From Haliclona indistincta (Eukaryota; Porifera; Demospongiae; Haplosclerida; Chalinidae): a stretch of DNA of 64,000 nucleotides. This document shows positions 1-11,167 of the stretch, piece after piece (position 1 is the stretch's first letter; each line of letters opens with the position of its first letter). The position numbers and the translations under genes are program-made. The stretch covers positions 7,011,047 to 7,075,046 of the forward strand of contig OZ024786.1 of the NCBI GenBank assembly GCA_964017065.1. Reading direction: 5' to 3'. The notes below the pieces were generated by a model that made no database searches, was not told the DNA's origin, and saw nothing but the letters and a program-made list of their open reading frames with translations.

Positions 1-2254
1 TTTTTTCATTGTACGCATCTTCCAACATAGGCCTGAGCGTCAGTGTGTACCACACGAATGTCAAACAACGCTTCAGTCTGAGGCTGCCATACTCCTCTAA
101 TGCTAAGAACCGCCACCAGAGCATTGATTCTCCTTAATTTAACTGATTCTCGCACAATGGGTTCGCGAACTTTGTAAAATTTTATTTACTTTCAAATGTG
201 TAAGTTATTTATAATAACAAGCTTGACACGAGTTATCAATATTCTCAAAATTTTTGGCAGTGAGTTTATTGCTTTGGGTGTTTAAACACTCTGATGTGCT
301 TGTCTGTGCTTACCAAGATACATCAAGCCAAAGCTCCCTCTATCAACCCATTCGATCATCTTTAGATAGTTCTTGTTAACAACTTTGCTCAACATTTGAT
401 CTTATGAAAAGAAAATCGATTGATCTTTATAGAAATTATGCTTAAGTGTAATTCACTGAGTTTACGAGTCTTGAAGAATGGTGACCATTGTGCTAAAGAG
501 AAAACAATGAAAATTTTTTTCGATAGAACTAAACAAGTGTCTAAAAGCCAGTGACAACATCGTTGGACTATTTTTATTAAAATATCTTTACGATTTCAGT
601 ATGAAACTGTCTTATCTTCCATGTTTGGATCAATTTCAGCTGCAGAAAATAAACCACCATCCACAACAGTTTGACAATAAAGCAAAAAAAGTTATTCCAC
701 TTCAATCAGTGTACAGCTTTACACTAGCTGATAGCAGCAAATTCATGTAGATGGAACTACAAGATGACGCTGTCCAAGATATCTTCATAATATGACTCTT
801 TATCACAGACTTGTTGTCATGAAAATATACTATCAAATGTCAACATGGTGTTTCTCTATCTAATCTTTATTCTTCTCTTAATATTGATTGTTTACAAGAT
901 GGCTCCACTTCTTTCTAACAATCATAATTTCTTGTCTTGTGTCTATTAAAAACCGCTTGATAATTATTGATTTTTTGTTCAAACTTCAAATTAACTTTTT
1001 AATTAGAATTTTTAAATCAAAATTATTTCAATTTAATTGGAAACATTATTTTAATGTTCTGGCCTTTTTTACTGACATACTGTACAATTATTTATTTTTT
1101 ACCATTATTATTTTTACTCTTCAATCAGTGTACAGCTTAGTCTTTATTCAGTATTGTTTGTTACTGTTTATTATTTGGTTCTTTCTTTCTTTACATCTTT
1201 GTGTAGCTGTATTACTTGTTTACTTTGTAAGATAATCTCGTGCAGAATAAACTAATTCTGAACCCTTATTCTTATTTATAATTATTGTTAATTTTGGTTA
1301 ACTTTTTTATCATGTGTAGTTCGTTCTTGTTTATGTTTCGAGATTTATAAATGAGATTCATTTTTTTGCCTTTGATTTTGTTATCCTTTTTTGTTCATGT
1401 GTATTTTCTTCTTGTTTATGGTTTGTGTTGTTGTAAACCAGATTCATTTTTGGCCTTTGACATACTTGACTGTTAATATGACTATTTGTTTTGTTGTAAG
1501 TGCTTATTCTCTTTCGTTGATGTATTATGATGCATCAGTTGTTACATCAGTTAATATCAGTATTGTGTGCTGTGTCTCTGCAAACCAAGCATAATTATTA
1601 TAATTATATTTTTAATAGTTAGTCTGCGTAGTACCAGTAGTCACACTTGCATAGCTTGTCTCTTTGCTTACTTGAGATTCGCATTGTTCATTTTTCAATG
1701 TACTCAGCATTACTAGGAAACATGAAGTTGTACACATGTGTCATTAAAATCTGGTTTATTTCTAAAACTGGCCTTAATTGCTGATGATCCAACTGGTATC
1801 AGCAGATTCGACAGCTGTTAGGACCCTTGCTAACAAAAACAGCAGATGTATTACTATGTATTTGTTAGAATAGCCAAGTCTAGTTGACAATTTCTGGTTT
1901 GATAATAAATATGTTATTTCAGCTGATTAACTCTAGTACCAATGAGATTATACTTACTTTGGTAAAATATATTGTCCGCAATTTCTCTATTATGTGTCAA
2001 CGCTTTATTGAAGTTGAACTGACTTGTTTATTTTGGTTAGATGTCTTATGAAAGCTTGTGTATGGGGTGATAGCATATAAAATTATGCTATGTAATAGGC
2101 TAAGTAACTATGTAATTGGGTAAGTAGTTCTAAGTAGTATACATAGTTAAATGTCAATACTCAAGATAAGTACTGTACAAGTAGTGAGTCTGAGCTAGAA
2201 TGCTTATGGTATGCTAAGTAATGAGTATTACAATTCTACTTTGCTAGCAAAGTA
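1..2254. other. AT-rich non-coding stretch
   Basis: No convincing gene is visible. The open frames here are short, rich in Phe, Leu and Ile codons as expected from T-rich DNA, and carry no recognisable motif. A short stretch reading caatcagtgtacagctt occurs near 704 and again near 1121, suggesting a small dispersed or local repeat. No tRNA, rRNA or long tandem array was seen. Confidence 0.6.
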
Positions 2255-2444
2255 TTACAAAGTCAGCTTACTGCAACCAAGTGATGCTGTGGATGGATGA
2301 CTCTTCTCTAGTTGAATTTTAGCTAGGTCACGGCGCTTCTTCCAACTCATGGAAAAAGCGCTCACAATTTTTCGACCAACTGCCAGGCCTTGACACACCC
2401 TGCTGTGTTTGAGAGTGTTAGTCACTGCCATGTTAAGACAGTGA

Positions 2445-3326
2445 CTAAAGCACAGTAGTCTCAACCATTTCAACTGTGTAGCTCATATATGGCGCCATGG
2501 TCCTACTGGACCATGGCGCCATATATGAGCTGGGACCTCCCTCGTCTCGCATTCTCTTCCTAGCTCTTTCTTCTTCTTCTTCTCCTTCACTCCTCGCACC
2601 TCGCCAGTCTCTCATTCTCTTCCTTCCAGCTCTTTCTTCTTCTTCATCTTCATCTTCATCTTCTTCTTCTTCATCACCTGACCCTCTAGCCCTTTCTTCT
2701 TCTTCATCATCTTCATCTTCTTCATCTCCTTCACCTGACCCTCTAGCTCTTCCTTCTTCTTCATCTGGACCAGGCCTTTGATAGAATTCCCACCATTCCC
2801 TTGGCTCTGGGCTATGATGATATTGGTTTATGTGCTTGGTATAGCCACTGTAAGACTGGTACTTCTTACCGCAGGTGGAACATGTCACGTCCGTTCTTTG
2901 GCAAATAAGCAATAAATGCTTAGAAAATGATCCTGCCTTCTTCGGACCGGGTGGTGGTGCCGGCAGGCGTTGTGGGGCAGGATCATTTGCTAAGGCACGG
3001 TGGGGCTGTGGGGCAGGATCAGCATGGTGGGGCTGCCTTGGTGGGGCAGGATCAGAATGGTGGGGCTGACTGTTTCTGGTGAGGAGCATCCTGACCTCGC
3101 ATACTTCCTCCTCAAGTGCTCTCACTCTTTCCTCCAGTGCTCTCATTCTTTCTGAACTTGCATGTGATGATGGAGGAGATGGTACTAGTGATGGTACTGG
3201 AGCTGGTACTGGAGATGGTACTGGAGATGGTACTGGAGATGGTACTGGAGCATGTGATGATGGAGGAGATGGTACTAGTGATGGTCCTACTACTGTGTAG
3301 CTCATATATGGCAAGACCATATCCAA
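2445..3326 (-). CDS. Chimeric ORF: Pro-rich, coiled coil, C2H2 finger, acidic tail
   Basis: An open frame of 293 codons. In order it has a Pro/Val/Ser-rich tract built from repeated VPSP units, a short charged coiled coil (RMRALEERVRALEEEV), a His/Pro-rich stretch with repeated DPAP, one C2H2 finger (C-x2-C-x12-H-x4-H in CSTCGKKYQSYSGYTKH), a long Glu/Asp-rich tract, and a short tail. The tail reads WSSRTMAPYMSYTV, which is hAT transposase sequence, and the N-terminus also carries PYMSYTV. The frame therefore seems to be a piece of another gene lying inside a hAT copy, with hAT sequence at both ends. Low complexity can keep frames open by chance, so protein production is unproven. Function unknown; nucleic-acid binding is inferred from the finger only. 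Confidence 0.4.
   Translation of the reverse strand: MDMVLPYMSYTVVGPSLVPSPPSSHAPVPSPVPSPVPSPVPAPVPSLVPSPPSSHASSERMRALEERVRALEEEVCEVRMLLTRNSQPHHSDPAPPRQPHHADPAPQPHRALANDPAPQRLPAPPPGPKKAGSFSKHLLLICQRTDVTCSTCGKKYQSYSGYTKHINQYHHSPEPREWWEFYQRPGPDEEEGRARGSGEGDEEDEDDEEEERARGSGDEEEEDEDEDEEEERAGRKRMRDWRGARSEGEEEEERARKRMRDEGGPSSYMAPWSSRTMAPYMSYTVEMVETTVL
2481..2530. repeat. Near-perfect 50-base palindrome
   Basis: Arms at 2481-2503 and 2508-2530 are exact reverse complements around the loop tact. One arm is the hAT segment coding for the APYMSYTV motif; the other is an inverted copy of it. The same segment recurs directly near 3289-3306 and its partner ggtcctactgg recurs near 3363. It marks the junction between the hAT relic and the inserted reading frame. 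Confidence 0.9.
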
Positions 3327-3860
3327 GCTTAGTTATTGTATCCTCTCTTGACCAATCGCCATGGTCCTACTGGACCACATGTCACTTGTAGAGGAACATA
3401 ATCTGCTTGCTGTTGTACTTCAGTGAGAAGGTTCACCCTCACAGTGCCGTACAGTGTTGGAATAGCGATTGTAGAGAAATATTTTCAACTAGGCAGGTCA
3501 TAGAGTGGGTCAAATGTCCTCCTGAAACCTGGCTTTTCAGATTGTCGAACATGTCTTTGGCAAGACAGTGAGTTATTGCATTGGTAAGTCGCTGCCACTT
3601 CCTATACCACGCGAATACTTCTGTCCAGCGGCGATCGCATCTGTGATCATTGCTTGCTGTCGATCTTTTGAGTGTGCAGCGCGAGCACGGGTTCCTGAAC
3701 TTCCTGCTTTTGTCTCTGCGTGCTCAGCTGGGTGTTTAATCTCCAGGTGAGATAAGAGATTTGCCTTTTGCAGCATAACTGCGATTGCAAAGGCGACAAA
3801 CAGCGCTCGAGTCGATGTGGTGACCTTTGTGTATGTACGGTGACCAACCTTATCATGCTC

Positions 3861-4616
3861 ACACTAAATACACTGTTGTAATAATATAACACACCTAATT
3901 ATACTAAAATAACCCATCACACACCTTATAATCAAGGTACGTTTGACACGGGTGTTATTATAGTATGCCCAGAGATCATTTTCTAGCTGCCCGTTGGCTG
4001 GTGGCCGCATGCAAAAAAAAACTTCCGATCAATTGCCCCTCTTTATCATACTACAGCATACACACACAGTCATACACATAACTTCTTTTTACCTTCCTCT
4101 TTTTTCCTATCTTTCGTACACACCCTTTAATAGTTCCCCTGCTACAGCTGGTTTTTTCTATCAATTTCCTAAAAGTATTTAATTTTCTTAGCCTATGAAA
4201 ATAAACAACAATCAGTACAGTACAGATTAGGCATGTCATGGTACATAATAATAATTACATGGCTAGTATGTGTTGCTTCTCGTACTCGGGGTTAGTAACA
4301 AAGTTACAATGGCTGTGGTAATGCGTGCCAATCTGAAGCTATTCTTTCGCAACTTTCGTGGTTTCATAAAAAAAAAGATGTAATAATGTTAACACCACGC
4401 ACACGGCTGCATACGGTATACACACGTGTGTGCGACGGTGTGCGGTACCATACCAGTATTTATCGGTTTAGCGCTAATGCCGGTTCACACGATACACACC
4501 AAATTCTGTTACCGCGAATTCGGTATAGAGAAATATCGTCGAATCAAGCTCATCCTACTATAGTTAAGCTACTAAGTCTTATCAAAATCATTTTGAAAAC
4601 TTTTTGATAGATTGAT
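3861..4616. other. Stretch without a gene
   Basis: Nothing convincing. There are short poly-A and poly-T runs and a few purine/pyrimidine alternations (acacacg, tgtgtgcgacggtgtgcgg near 4420-4445) but no motif-bearing frame or repeat partner was recognised. Confidence 0.5.
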
Positions 4617-4960
4617 TGTCATCCAAAACATGTTACAACCAATTGATTTGCTGAAGTTTTCTTAACTCGAGCACATAAGAAGAAGGAGCGTTCAACTCCA
4701 ATCGTACGTACTTCGAATCATTGGAATCGTAATTGTAAATCGTTCACTGAGACGAGGTATTTCCCGGTCTTTGGGTTCAATGACCAAAAATCACCTAAAC
4801 TTCGCGAAACGTTCACAAAAGGGATGTGGTCAACACTCCTGACTCGAGAATAGACAAAAGCATTGTAGTGTAACACTTCTGTGGCATTGTCCATTGTGTT
4901 GGTCATCCTGCCATCAGTCATCGGGGTAAAACGTAAATCTGCTGAATTCACCTCGTCTTG
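4617..4960 (-). repeat. Dispersed repeat, copy 1
   Basis: The block shares long, almost identical runs with 9484-9762, for example from attgtcatccaaaacatgtt through the tract around ttcaactccaatcg, and again around acttctgtggcattgtcc. The two copies differ by an extra internal stretch of about 80 bases here (near 4750-4850) that contains the phosphatase-like codons annotated separately. Orientation is given by the open frame on the minus strand. The element class is unknown. Confidence 0.75.
4718..4951 (-). pseudogene. PPM1D-like PP2C phosphatase snippet inside a repeat
   Basis: PP2C phosphatases remove phosphate from Ser/Thr using metal ions. A 77-codon frame contains FVNVSRSLGDFWSLN followed by KYLVSVND, close to the segment in PPM1D/Wip1-type PP2C enzymes around the conserved aRaLGD motif and the following Val-Ser-Pro strand. 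The flanking codons (DGRMTNTMDNA) match no phosphatase and are shared with the other repeat copy at 9597-9762, where the phosphatase-like part is missing. So a small piece of a phosphatase gene seems to lie within the repeat. It is far too short to be an enzyme and probably reflects capture or chance insertion. The match is by eye. Confidence 0.45.
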
Positions 4961-6029
4961 GCGCTGTTACTACATCAGCTAAGATGTTCCTTTCAATGAT
5001 GCACGCAAATGCTGTGACATCGACTGCCTCTCCCCACTCTCCAGGTCTAGCGATCACTTGTGCTCGTTCCCTCTATTGCTCTGCATCATAAATTGGGGAG
5101 AGGGAGGTGAGGCGGGCAGACGTTGCATACTGGTAGAACTGTGCTGCCATTGTTTTTGTTTGCTCATGTGTTAGACGTGGCAATGTCAGGTTTATTTAGA
5201 GCAACAAAAAGGCAATTCCCTGCACTGGCATCTTCTAGTTCATATCTTCTTTGCTTCACCACTTGGCTGTCAATTCTTTTTTCACACATTCCTCATTTCT
5301 CTCTCGAATAACACATCTTTACCATTTCAATGCATGAGCATGTTTATATTAACAAGGTTACTGATGCAAGCAGTGCATTATAAAGCCAACAGGATCATAG
5401 TCTCAGTGTACAAATACATAACTACATGTACTATGGGATCAGACATATTGCATTTTGTACAATAGGCAAACCGCAATAACCAAACACAATGCCCAGCTGC
5501 TAAGCACACTACCTTTCTTTCCGCTAAGCACACTGCTTTATTTATTTGAGGCATCTCCATTGTAATCTCATGCAATAGTGAGACAAGCAATCACAATCAC
5601 TCAGAGCCCATCTGCAATTTTTTTTATAATAATTTGCAACAGCAGGGAAACACAATAGGCAGTACATGTAATGCTAATTTTAAGGGAACCCTAAAGATAA
5701 AGTTAAAGTAAAAATTACCAAGAAATTAAGAGTTAACACCAAACGCAAACACTGGAGCAAGGTATAAAGAAAGTACCAACGCTTTTCAAAATGTGTGACA
5801 TTCATTCTCCTCGAAATGTAATTCTGCGTTTAGCTGCATGAGTTTAGTAAGTACCCCTTTACATGTGCTACTGACCCTGTGCTGCCGGCAGGAATATCAG
5901 GAACGTTATAATTCAGATGATCGCCATCCCTGATTGTATCGCCGACATTGTGATTGTTATGCAGGTGATTATTGCCTGCATAGATTAGTGCCTACTTTAA
6001 TTGGTAGATGGAGAGATCTTTCTCTGGTA
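4961..6029. other. Stretch without a gene
   Basis: Short open frames only, none with a motif. AT-rich, with a purine-rich patch around 5690-5760. No repeat partner was noticed. Confidence 0.5.
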
Positions 6030-6290
6030 TGCTGCCGACATCTTGTGTTGGACATCAGTAAGCTGGAAGAGATTGTCGTTGGGTGTTGTTAACAAACTCT
6101 CCCCTGGTCAGACTGTATGATAGAATGGCCCTGCAGATGACTCTGAATAGAAACTGGGACACACTCTGCTGATTTCTCAGGAATTGCTTCCACTTCAGGC
6201 CATTTAGTGAAGTAGTCTGAGCAGGTGACGATGTAAGCATTGCCTGCTTTTAGTCCGTGGTAGTGGACCAATCAGGTCTAGGGCTTCAAA
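6030..6290 (-). pseudogene. Ty3/gypsy integrase core fragment (copy 1)
   Basis: Integrase joins retrotransposon DNA to the host chromosome. The minus strand reads KAGNAYIVTCSDYFTKWPE, the integrase-core stretch that holds the first catalytic Asp in the usual pattern, followed by a KSAECV run. It continues only in other frames because of small deletions. The same sequence occurs at 19340-19705; relative to that copy this one has lost about 70 bases after 6088 and further bases near 6132. No other pol domain, LTR or gag adjoins it. Dead fragment. Confidence 0.8.
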
Positions 6291-6303
6291 TTAACTTTTT
6301 GCT

Positions 6304-6738
6304 TCAAGCCCACAGGGCTACTAAGGTCAAATTATAACTAGCCCAAGTTCTCTTCCTTTTTTCCTGCTCATAGGACTTTCCTTGCTGTCTCCTTTCTTTA
6401 GTTGACGTTGCTCTTTTACTGTGGTCATCTTCGGGCTCACCATCCTTGTCAGAATCAACTTCTGTTTCAGGTATATCAGTGCTTGTGTACTTGTCTACAG
6501 GCAAGGTAAAGCCTTTCATTGACAAAGTCTAGTAAAAGAAAGGCTCTGAACACAAAGTGTGGCGACGCATACTTGAAACAAACTGACACAGGACCTGGTT
6601 TGCTGAAAGTGAAGCATTATCCTCCTTGCTCATCATGATTACTGCGATGTTGTTATAGCAAGTCTGTTGGTATTCACATTTACACTTTTTGATCGGAGTG
6701 AAGATAGAGTCATGATATTTTGTCTGAATAACCTTCAC
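6304..6738 (-). CDS. Possible exons of unknown protein
   Basis: Two minus-strand frames (6738-6529 and 6525-6304) lie end to end. The second is rich in charged residues (TEVDSDKDGEPEDDHS, then a Lys/Arg/Glu-rich stretch) and the first has a CKCEYQQTC cluster. The acidic-then-basic composition is more protein-like than its surroundings, but there is no recognised domain, no clear splice signals, and a stop between the two. Could be exons of a decayed gene or chance. Confidence 0.2.
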
Positions 6739-6739
6739 A

Positions 6740-7770
6740 GGTGTGACCGTCTACTCCAATATGATAACCGATGACTATAATAATCAGCGAGCCTTTCCAG
6801 GATATAGTTAGTAAATTTTGTGGTTCCACCATAAGGAGAGTGAAATACTTTAAAATAGAATAGGATGAGGAACCTGCGGTGATGGAACAAAAAATATGTT
6901 TCAGAGTGCATACACCGTCATGCGCTATTTTACCTGCTTGACTAGAACCTTATATAGATAAATCTATTGTACTCATAACCATTCGTTAATAGATTCTACA
7001 CACGGCACTAGTAGTCACCGTTGGGAGCAGCCACGGCAAGTTCTTTCGCTTCGAGCACGTGTTTGTAACAGAGGCGAGAATCCTAGACTCGTGTACTCAA
7101 CCCTTCAAACACATTAATGTATGCTTTAGGATGAGACATCTGTCTATGCATCAACTGTTGTGCATACATTTCTTTGACTACAACAGAGAGAGGCAAACCT
7201 TAACAGTTTCTGCTACTGCCCAAAATGACAGGAACTCGCCTGTTTAGTTTAGCTATTTATCATAATTCTCTATTGTGGTTGCAATTTTACAAACTCTTTT
7301 ACTCTCTGCTAAGGTTTAAATCTTTTGATGCTGGGACCTGGGATAAAATAGTTTAATATATGGCCACTGTTTTTATTGATTGATTGGTTGACCTACTGAC
7401 ATCGCGTCATCCTTATATTTTGTAGAAAGTACACACGTCACTTCAAACACGTTCTATACTTTTTGAGAAGACATAACTGCACTGGATACTGACGATGGTC
7501 GTCTGAACTGCTGAACATAGCATATTTATGTATAAGACATAAAGAGGTATTTTGGGATTGGTAGCACCACCAATATCTCACCAAGTGATGGATTGTCACC
7601 AGAGATACATCAAAAGCATCTGCTGCTGCAGTATGATTCTTGATTCATGAAAACCTTCCATCATGAATGCTCTTCCGAGTTTTGCACTATGGACACCACC
7701 AGCTATACTGATTTCCTGTGTTCCCTGTAAAAATTCTTGCGTCATAATTAATAGTTGAATTAAATGTAAG
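6740..7770. other. Stretch without a gene
   Basis: Nothing recognisable. A plus-strand frame of 62 codons (7059-7247) and a minus-strand frame from 7811 have no motif. Confidence 0.5.
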
Positions 7771-7771
7771 T

Positions 7772-7905
7772 CATGAGCAACAAAAGTGATGGTGGTCAAG
7801 CTACCAGCCATTGTGCTGATATAGTTACATCACAATGCTAAAATTGTCTTTGGCAGCAACAATAACTTAGTCAATCTCTTTGGCATGCTAAGCACAATGC
7901 CTTGT
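7772..7905. repeat. Dispersed repeat, partner at 10346-10520
   Basis: Shares gcaacaaaagtgatggtgg, the following gagctaccag-like run, and further on a ctctttggcatgc run with 10346-10520. The two copies differ by small indels. No coding content recognised. Confidence 0.6.
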
Positions 7906-8146
7906 GGCTCCGCCCACTGAGGCATAAAAAATCCTGGGGTGGTGACGTAGATTAGTTTATACATTATTTTAAGTCAAGTATGACTGTCAGATTGAGTGTG
8001 CATGAGTGCATATGAGTGTACTTTATTTTAAATAAAATAGTATCATCACGCGGCCCCCTCAGAATCAGGTACTTTTTCTTTACAAGGCCTATTATTCTCT
8101 CTACATGTATTCTAACATTAGAAATATTTTTTGAACGTTCAACATC

Positions 8147-8805
8147 TCATTGATTTAGTTGTTTCTTTCCTCGTGTAAAAGTTGGCACATCTAATCTCAC
8201 ACCAAATACACCGAGATCTTCGGCAATAGTAAATCCACGATCCGCTAAAATTGTATCATCACGCTCAAGCAAATTAAAGAATTTTGTAGAACATCTTAAA
8301 TTCTTGTCTGAAACCTTTCTTCCCCAACACTCTGAAAGAAAACTGATCATATCAAATGGTGTGATTCCTATTAAAAACTTAACAGTGTTATGTTTTTTGT
8401 AGTTCGAGTAAGTTGTTGTATGACCACAAAAAGTTTGTGAACACTCTAAAATTTTCTGAGCAATCTATGACGCACCTGCAATTTTGATATGTTCTTTTGA
8501 AACAAGCTGGCATGTTTTGCTTGCATATATCTCTTTCAGGCCAAGCAATAAGGAATGATAAGCCGACATACATTGTATTGAGCCACTTTTGGAATATCCT
8601 TGAAACATGAGCTTTGGTTATCTGAATCTATCTGCTATATCTTCAACCAGAAGACCCAACCTCAACCTCACCAAAACGAGAAATTAACTCATTTTCTGGA
8701 ACTAACTTGGTGACAGAAGTACTTGGGACAGCTAGAAATAGAAACAGATGAAGAAAAACTGCCCATGTTGATAGTCCAGTATAAAATCTTGTTTTTTTTT
8801 ATCAT
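8147..8805 (-). pseudogene. DDE_Tnp_4-type transposase relic
   Basis: DDE transposases cut DNA with three acidic residues on an RNase H fold. From 8805 downward the minus strand reads, with frameshifts, KFYTGL, a helix-turn-helix stretch (ITKAHVSRIFQKWLN near 8600), then WPERDICKQNMPACF and CRCVIDCSENF with the first catalytic Asp (near 8470), and finally WGRKVSDKN and LADRGFTIAEDL with the second catalytic Asp (8350-8147). The order is as in the DDE_Tnp_4 family of Harbinger/ISL2EU-like transposases. At least two frame breaks and lost central sequence make it a pseudogene. A related gene is at 48399-49508. Confidence 0.8.
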
Positions 8806-9483
8806 TGCCTTCGATCATCTTAAATCCAGATGTTTTGGTCTCATTGTAGACTGCATCTGCTTACTAAGAATGTAAGCATTGACAACTGCCAAATAAATAA
8901 AGTGAAAAAACTGTCTTCCATACAATGTGCTGCTAGTGTTAGCTAATACATAGCCAGCTACTTAGTTGAAACTATCTTTTCAGTATTGCTACTATAGTTT
9001 AGCTACTGAGTTGATGTAAATGTATTCTTATCAAAATCGTTTCGAAAACTGTACCACTGCATTTGCTTGTATTAATTGGTATGGCAGTCCACAAATTGAT
9101 GCTGAATCAGGTCTCCCCTTTGTTTTGCTAGAGCATATTTTCGGCATCATGTAGTTGCCACAGGATCCATTCGCTTATTCTGTCATCCATTCGCTTTTGA
9201 ACTTTACTATGACAATCATGATAAAGACATGATAATTAACTATCATGAACTTTACAAAGACATAGAATTGCAGCAGTGTCACGGAGGCTAGCTAAATAGC
9301 ATGCTCAGTTGTTGTTCAGGTATGGGCGAATCTCTTCAATGAAGTCATCCAGACCTCTTAGAACTTCGGTGGTGCCTTGAGCAGATTGGCGGCAAAGTGG
9401 ACACTCCAAAGTGGACAATGAAACATATAAATTAGTGATTAAATTCAGTATAGTAATCACTCATCTACATATCGGTTAGATTC
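8806..9483. other. Stretch without a gene
   Basis: AT-rich. A short direct repeat ccattcgctt occurs near 9166 and 9188, and aaagtggaca recurs at 9393-9415. No gene seen. Confidence 0.45.
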
Positions 9484-9762
9484 ATTGTCATCCAAAACAT
9501 GTTACAACCAATTGATTTGCTGAAGTTTTCTTAGCTCGCTTAATGGCGAGCACATAAGAGGAAGGAGCGTTCAACTCCAATCGTGCGTACTTCGAATCAT
9601 CGGAATCGTAATTGTAAATCATTCACTATGATTCGGGTATAGACCAAATCATTGTAGTGTAACACTTCTTTGGCATTGTCCATTGTGTTGGTCATCCTGC
9701 CATCATTGTCACAGGGGTGAAACGTAAATATGCTGAATTCACCTCGTCTTGGTGCAGTTAAA
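9484..9762 (-). repeat. Dispersed repeat, copy 2
   Basis: Second copy of the repeat at 4617-4960. It keeps the flanking sequence, including codons for DGRMTNTMDNA on the minus strand and the ttcaactccaatcg run, but lacks the phosphatase-like insert. It has an extra gcttaatggcgag where copy 1 is shorter. Confidence 0.75.
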
Positions 9763-10064
9763 GGAAAGTAATATAAAACAAAACAACAAAAGGAACACAA
9801 ACAAATAACTAAACTAGCGACTAAGTAGCGAAGATTTGGTGTTAGTTAGCATTTGAGTTCGATACTAGAGTTAATGAGTTACACACGAATGGGCCGTAGG
9901 CAGGGTCTGTCAGAAGTAGTCAACCTTGACCCGAGTTCTGAGTGATGACTAGTACTCCCAAACTCCGGGCTGGAGAGGCTATGATGTCAGTGCCCCATGC
10001 ATTGCAATTTGAGAGACCCAACCTTATTCTGGCAGAGATTTGCTGTAAAAAAAACATACCTATT

Positions 10065-10191
10065 ACCATATAGCCGGTTATTTTCATGTGGATTTGAAAA
10101 AGTCTTTATAAGCTCTGTGACGAAAATTAGACCCGGCCAAAATTTGGCTAACGAAATATTTTTGAGCAGCGTAAAAACCCGGCTATACGGT
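10065..10191. mobile_element. MITE with terminal inverted repeats (family 1)
   Basis: Begins accatatagccggttatttt and ends aaaacccggctatacggt, which are imperfect inverted repeats. It is flanked by att on both sides, a possible target duplication. The interior has no gene. A shorter relative with the same type of ends (accgtatagcggg) is at 26418-26504. Confidence 0.7.
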
Positions 10192-10345
10192 ATTTGCCAA
10201 CAAAATGATACTATAGCTTACCCCAGGCATTTGATAGTATAGTAAGACTCGGTCCTGTTCAAAAACCCTCTCACTCTGAAACCTGTACGCCCCTCCTCCT
10301 CTAGAAGCAATCAACTGTAATGTTGTAAGGAATGTATTGTTGTAA

Positions 10346-10520
10346 GGTCAATAGCAACAAAAGTGATGGTGGTTGAGCTACCAGGCCTCAGCTCCATTGA
10401 GCTAATACAGTAGCGTCATGTTTATGACATCACTAATTTTTAACAACATCCCGTTGCTGCTAAAGGTCTCTTTGGCATCACCAGTACATAGTCCTTCTCT
10501 TTGGCATGCAAAGTACAATC
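10346..10520. repeat. Dispersed repeat, partner at 7772-7905
   Basis: See the copy at 7772. This copy is somewhat longer, with extra sequence between the two shared runs. Downstream to about 11100 there is one minus-strand frame of 128 codons (10947-10561) with no recognisable motif. Confidence 0.6.
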
Positions 10521-11114
10521 AGGCGGTGAACACACAAAGTGGATTAGACTATATTTTATGTCAAAGTATGCATTTTTGAACATTCAGAAGGCCAAAAAAT
10601 GCAAGTGTCTCCCTTTGAACCCTGTTTGGGGCGACACACTGTGGCATCGAAGCCAGTCGACCAAGTTTACACCCACTCAACTGACCCACTTTAGTACTTA
10701 CAGTTAACGCTGATGCTGATGCTCGATGTCTAAAGTAGGTGTGACCAATTATGACGCCTTTAGGCAAAATTAGCTTTAAAGGGTTAATTAAACTCTGACC
10801 CAAATGGAAAATCAAATGGAGTGTTCCATTCAAAAATAGCCAGCAATAACCCTTAGCATATTTCTCTTCACTCTGTATGCCCTTGGCACATACAGGTATG
10901 TAACAACTCAATACACCTTGTGGGATGGAGGAGCTCGGCAACCACAACCCATGTGAATCGTCAAGTCGTCCGCAAGGATGAATATCATCCCCTGGTCTTC
11001 ATCCTCAGCTTCGTTTTTCCCTAAAAAGGAAGCAAGGGAGGTTTATAAACATTCTGGACTCATTCAATTAAAACCAATTAGCATTCTGGTCTCATTGAAT
11101 TTGAACCAATTAGC

Positions 11115-11167
11115 AACTTTAGTGGCTGCATAAGGAGCAGCCACTAAAGTTTCTCTGCTCCTTATGC
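11115..11167. repeat. Overlapping alternative hairpins
   Basis: Arms 11115-11129 and 11137-11151 (aactttagtggctgc and its complement) form one hairpin. A second pair, 11128-11140 and 11155-11167 (gcataaggagcag and its complement), shares part of the first, so only one can form at a time. It may be the middle of a fold-back repeat. Confidence 0.8.

Larger units (their letters stand above)
2255..3860 (-). pseudogene. hAT-family transposase relic, interrupted
   Basis: A hAT transposase cuts and rejoins DNA at element ends. From 3860 downward the minus strand reads, across several frames, a BED-type zinc finger (CRLC near 3800, then a HLEIKHP motif near 3745), then a stretch ending in IAIPTLYGTV and ADYVPLQV near 3400, typical of the hAT region before the catalytic core. 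The match resumes at 2473-2255 with CFSHCLNMAVTNTLKH and FSMSWKKRRDLAK, which matches the hAT block around the conserved CxxH. Between them lies foreign low-complexity coding DNA (see 2445-3326). Frameshifts, stops and the insertion show it is dead. Family assignment rests on recognised motifs; exact ends are uncertain. Confidence 0.7.

Noticed and set aside
2497..2781. Poly-Ser frame on the plus strand
   Set aside because: Antisense of the Glu-rich tract in the 293-codon frame.
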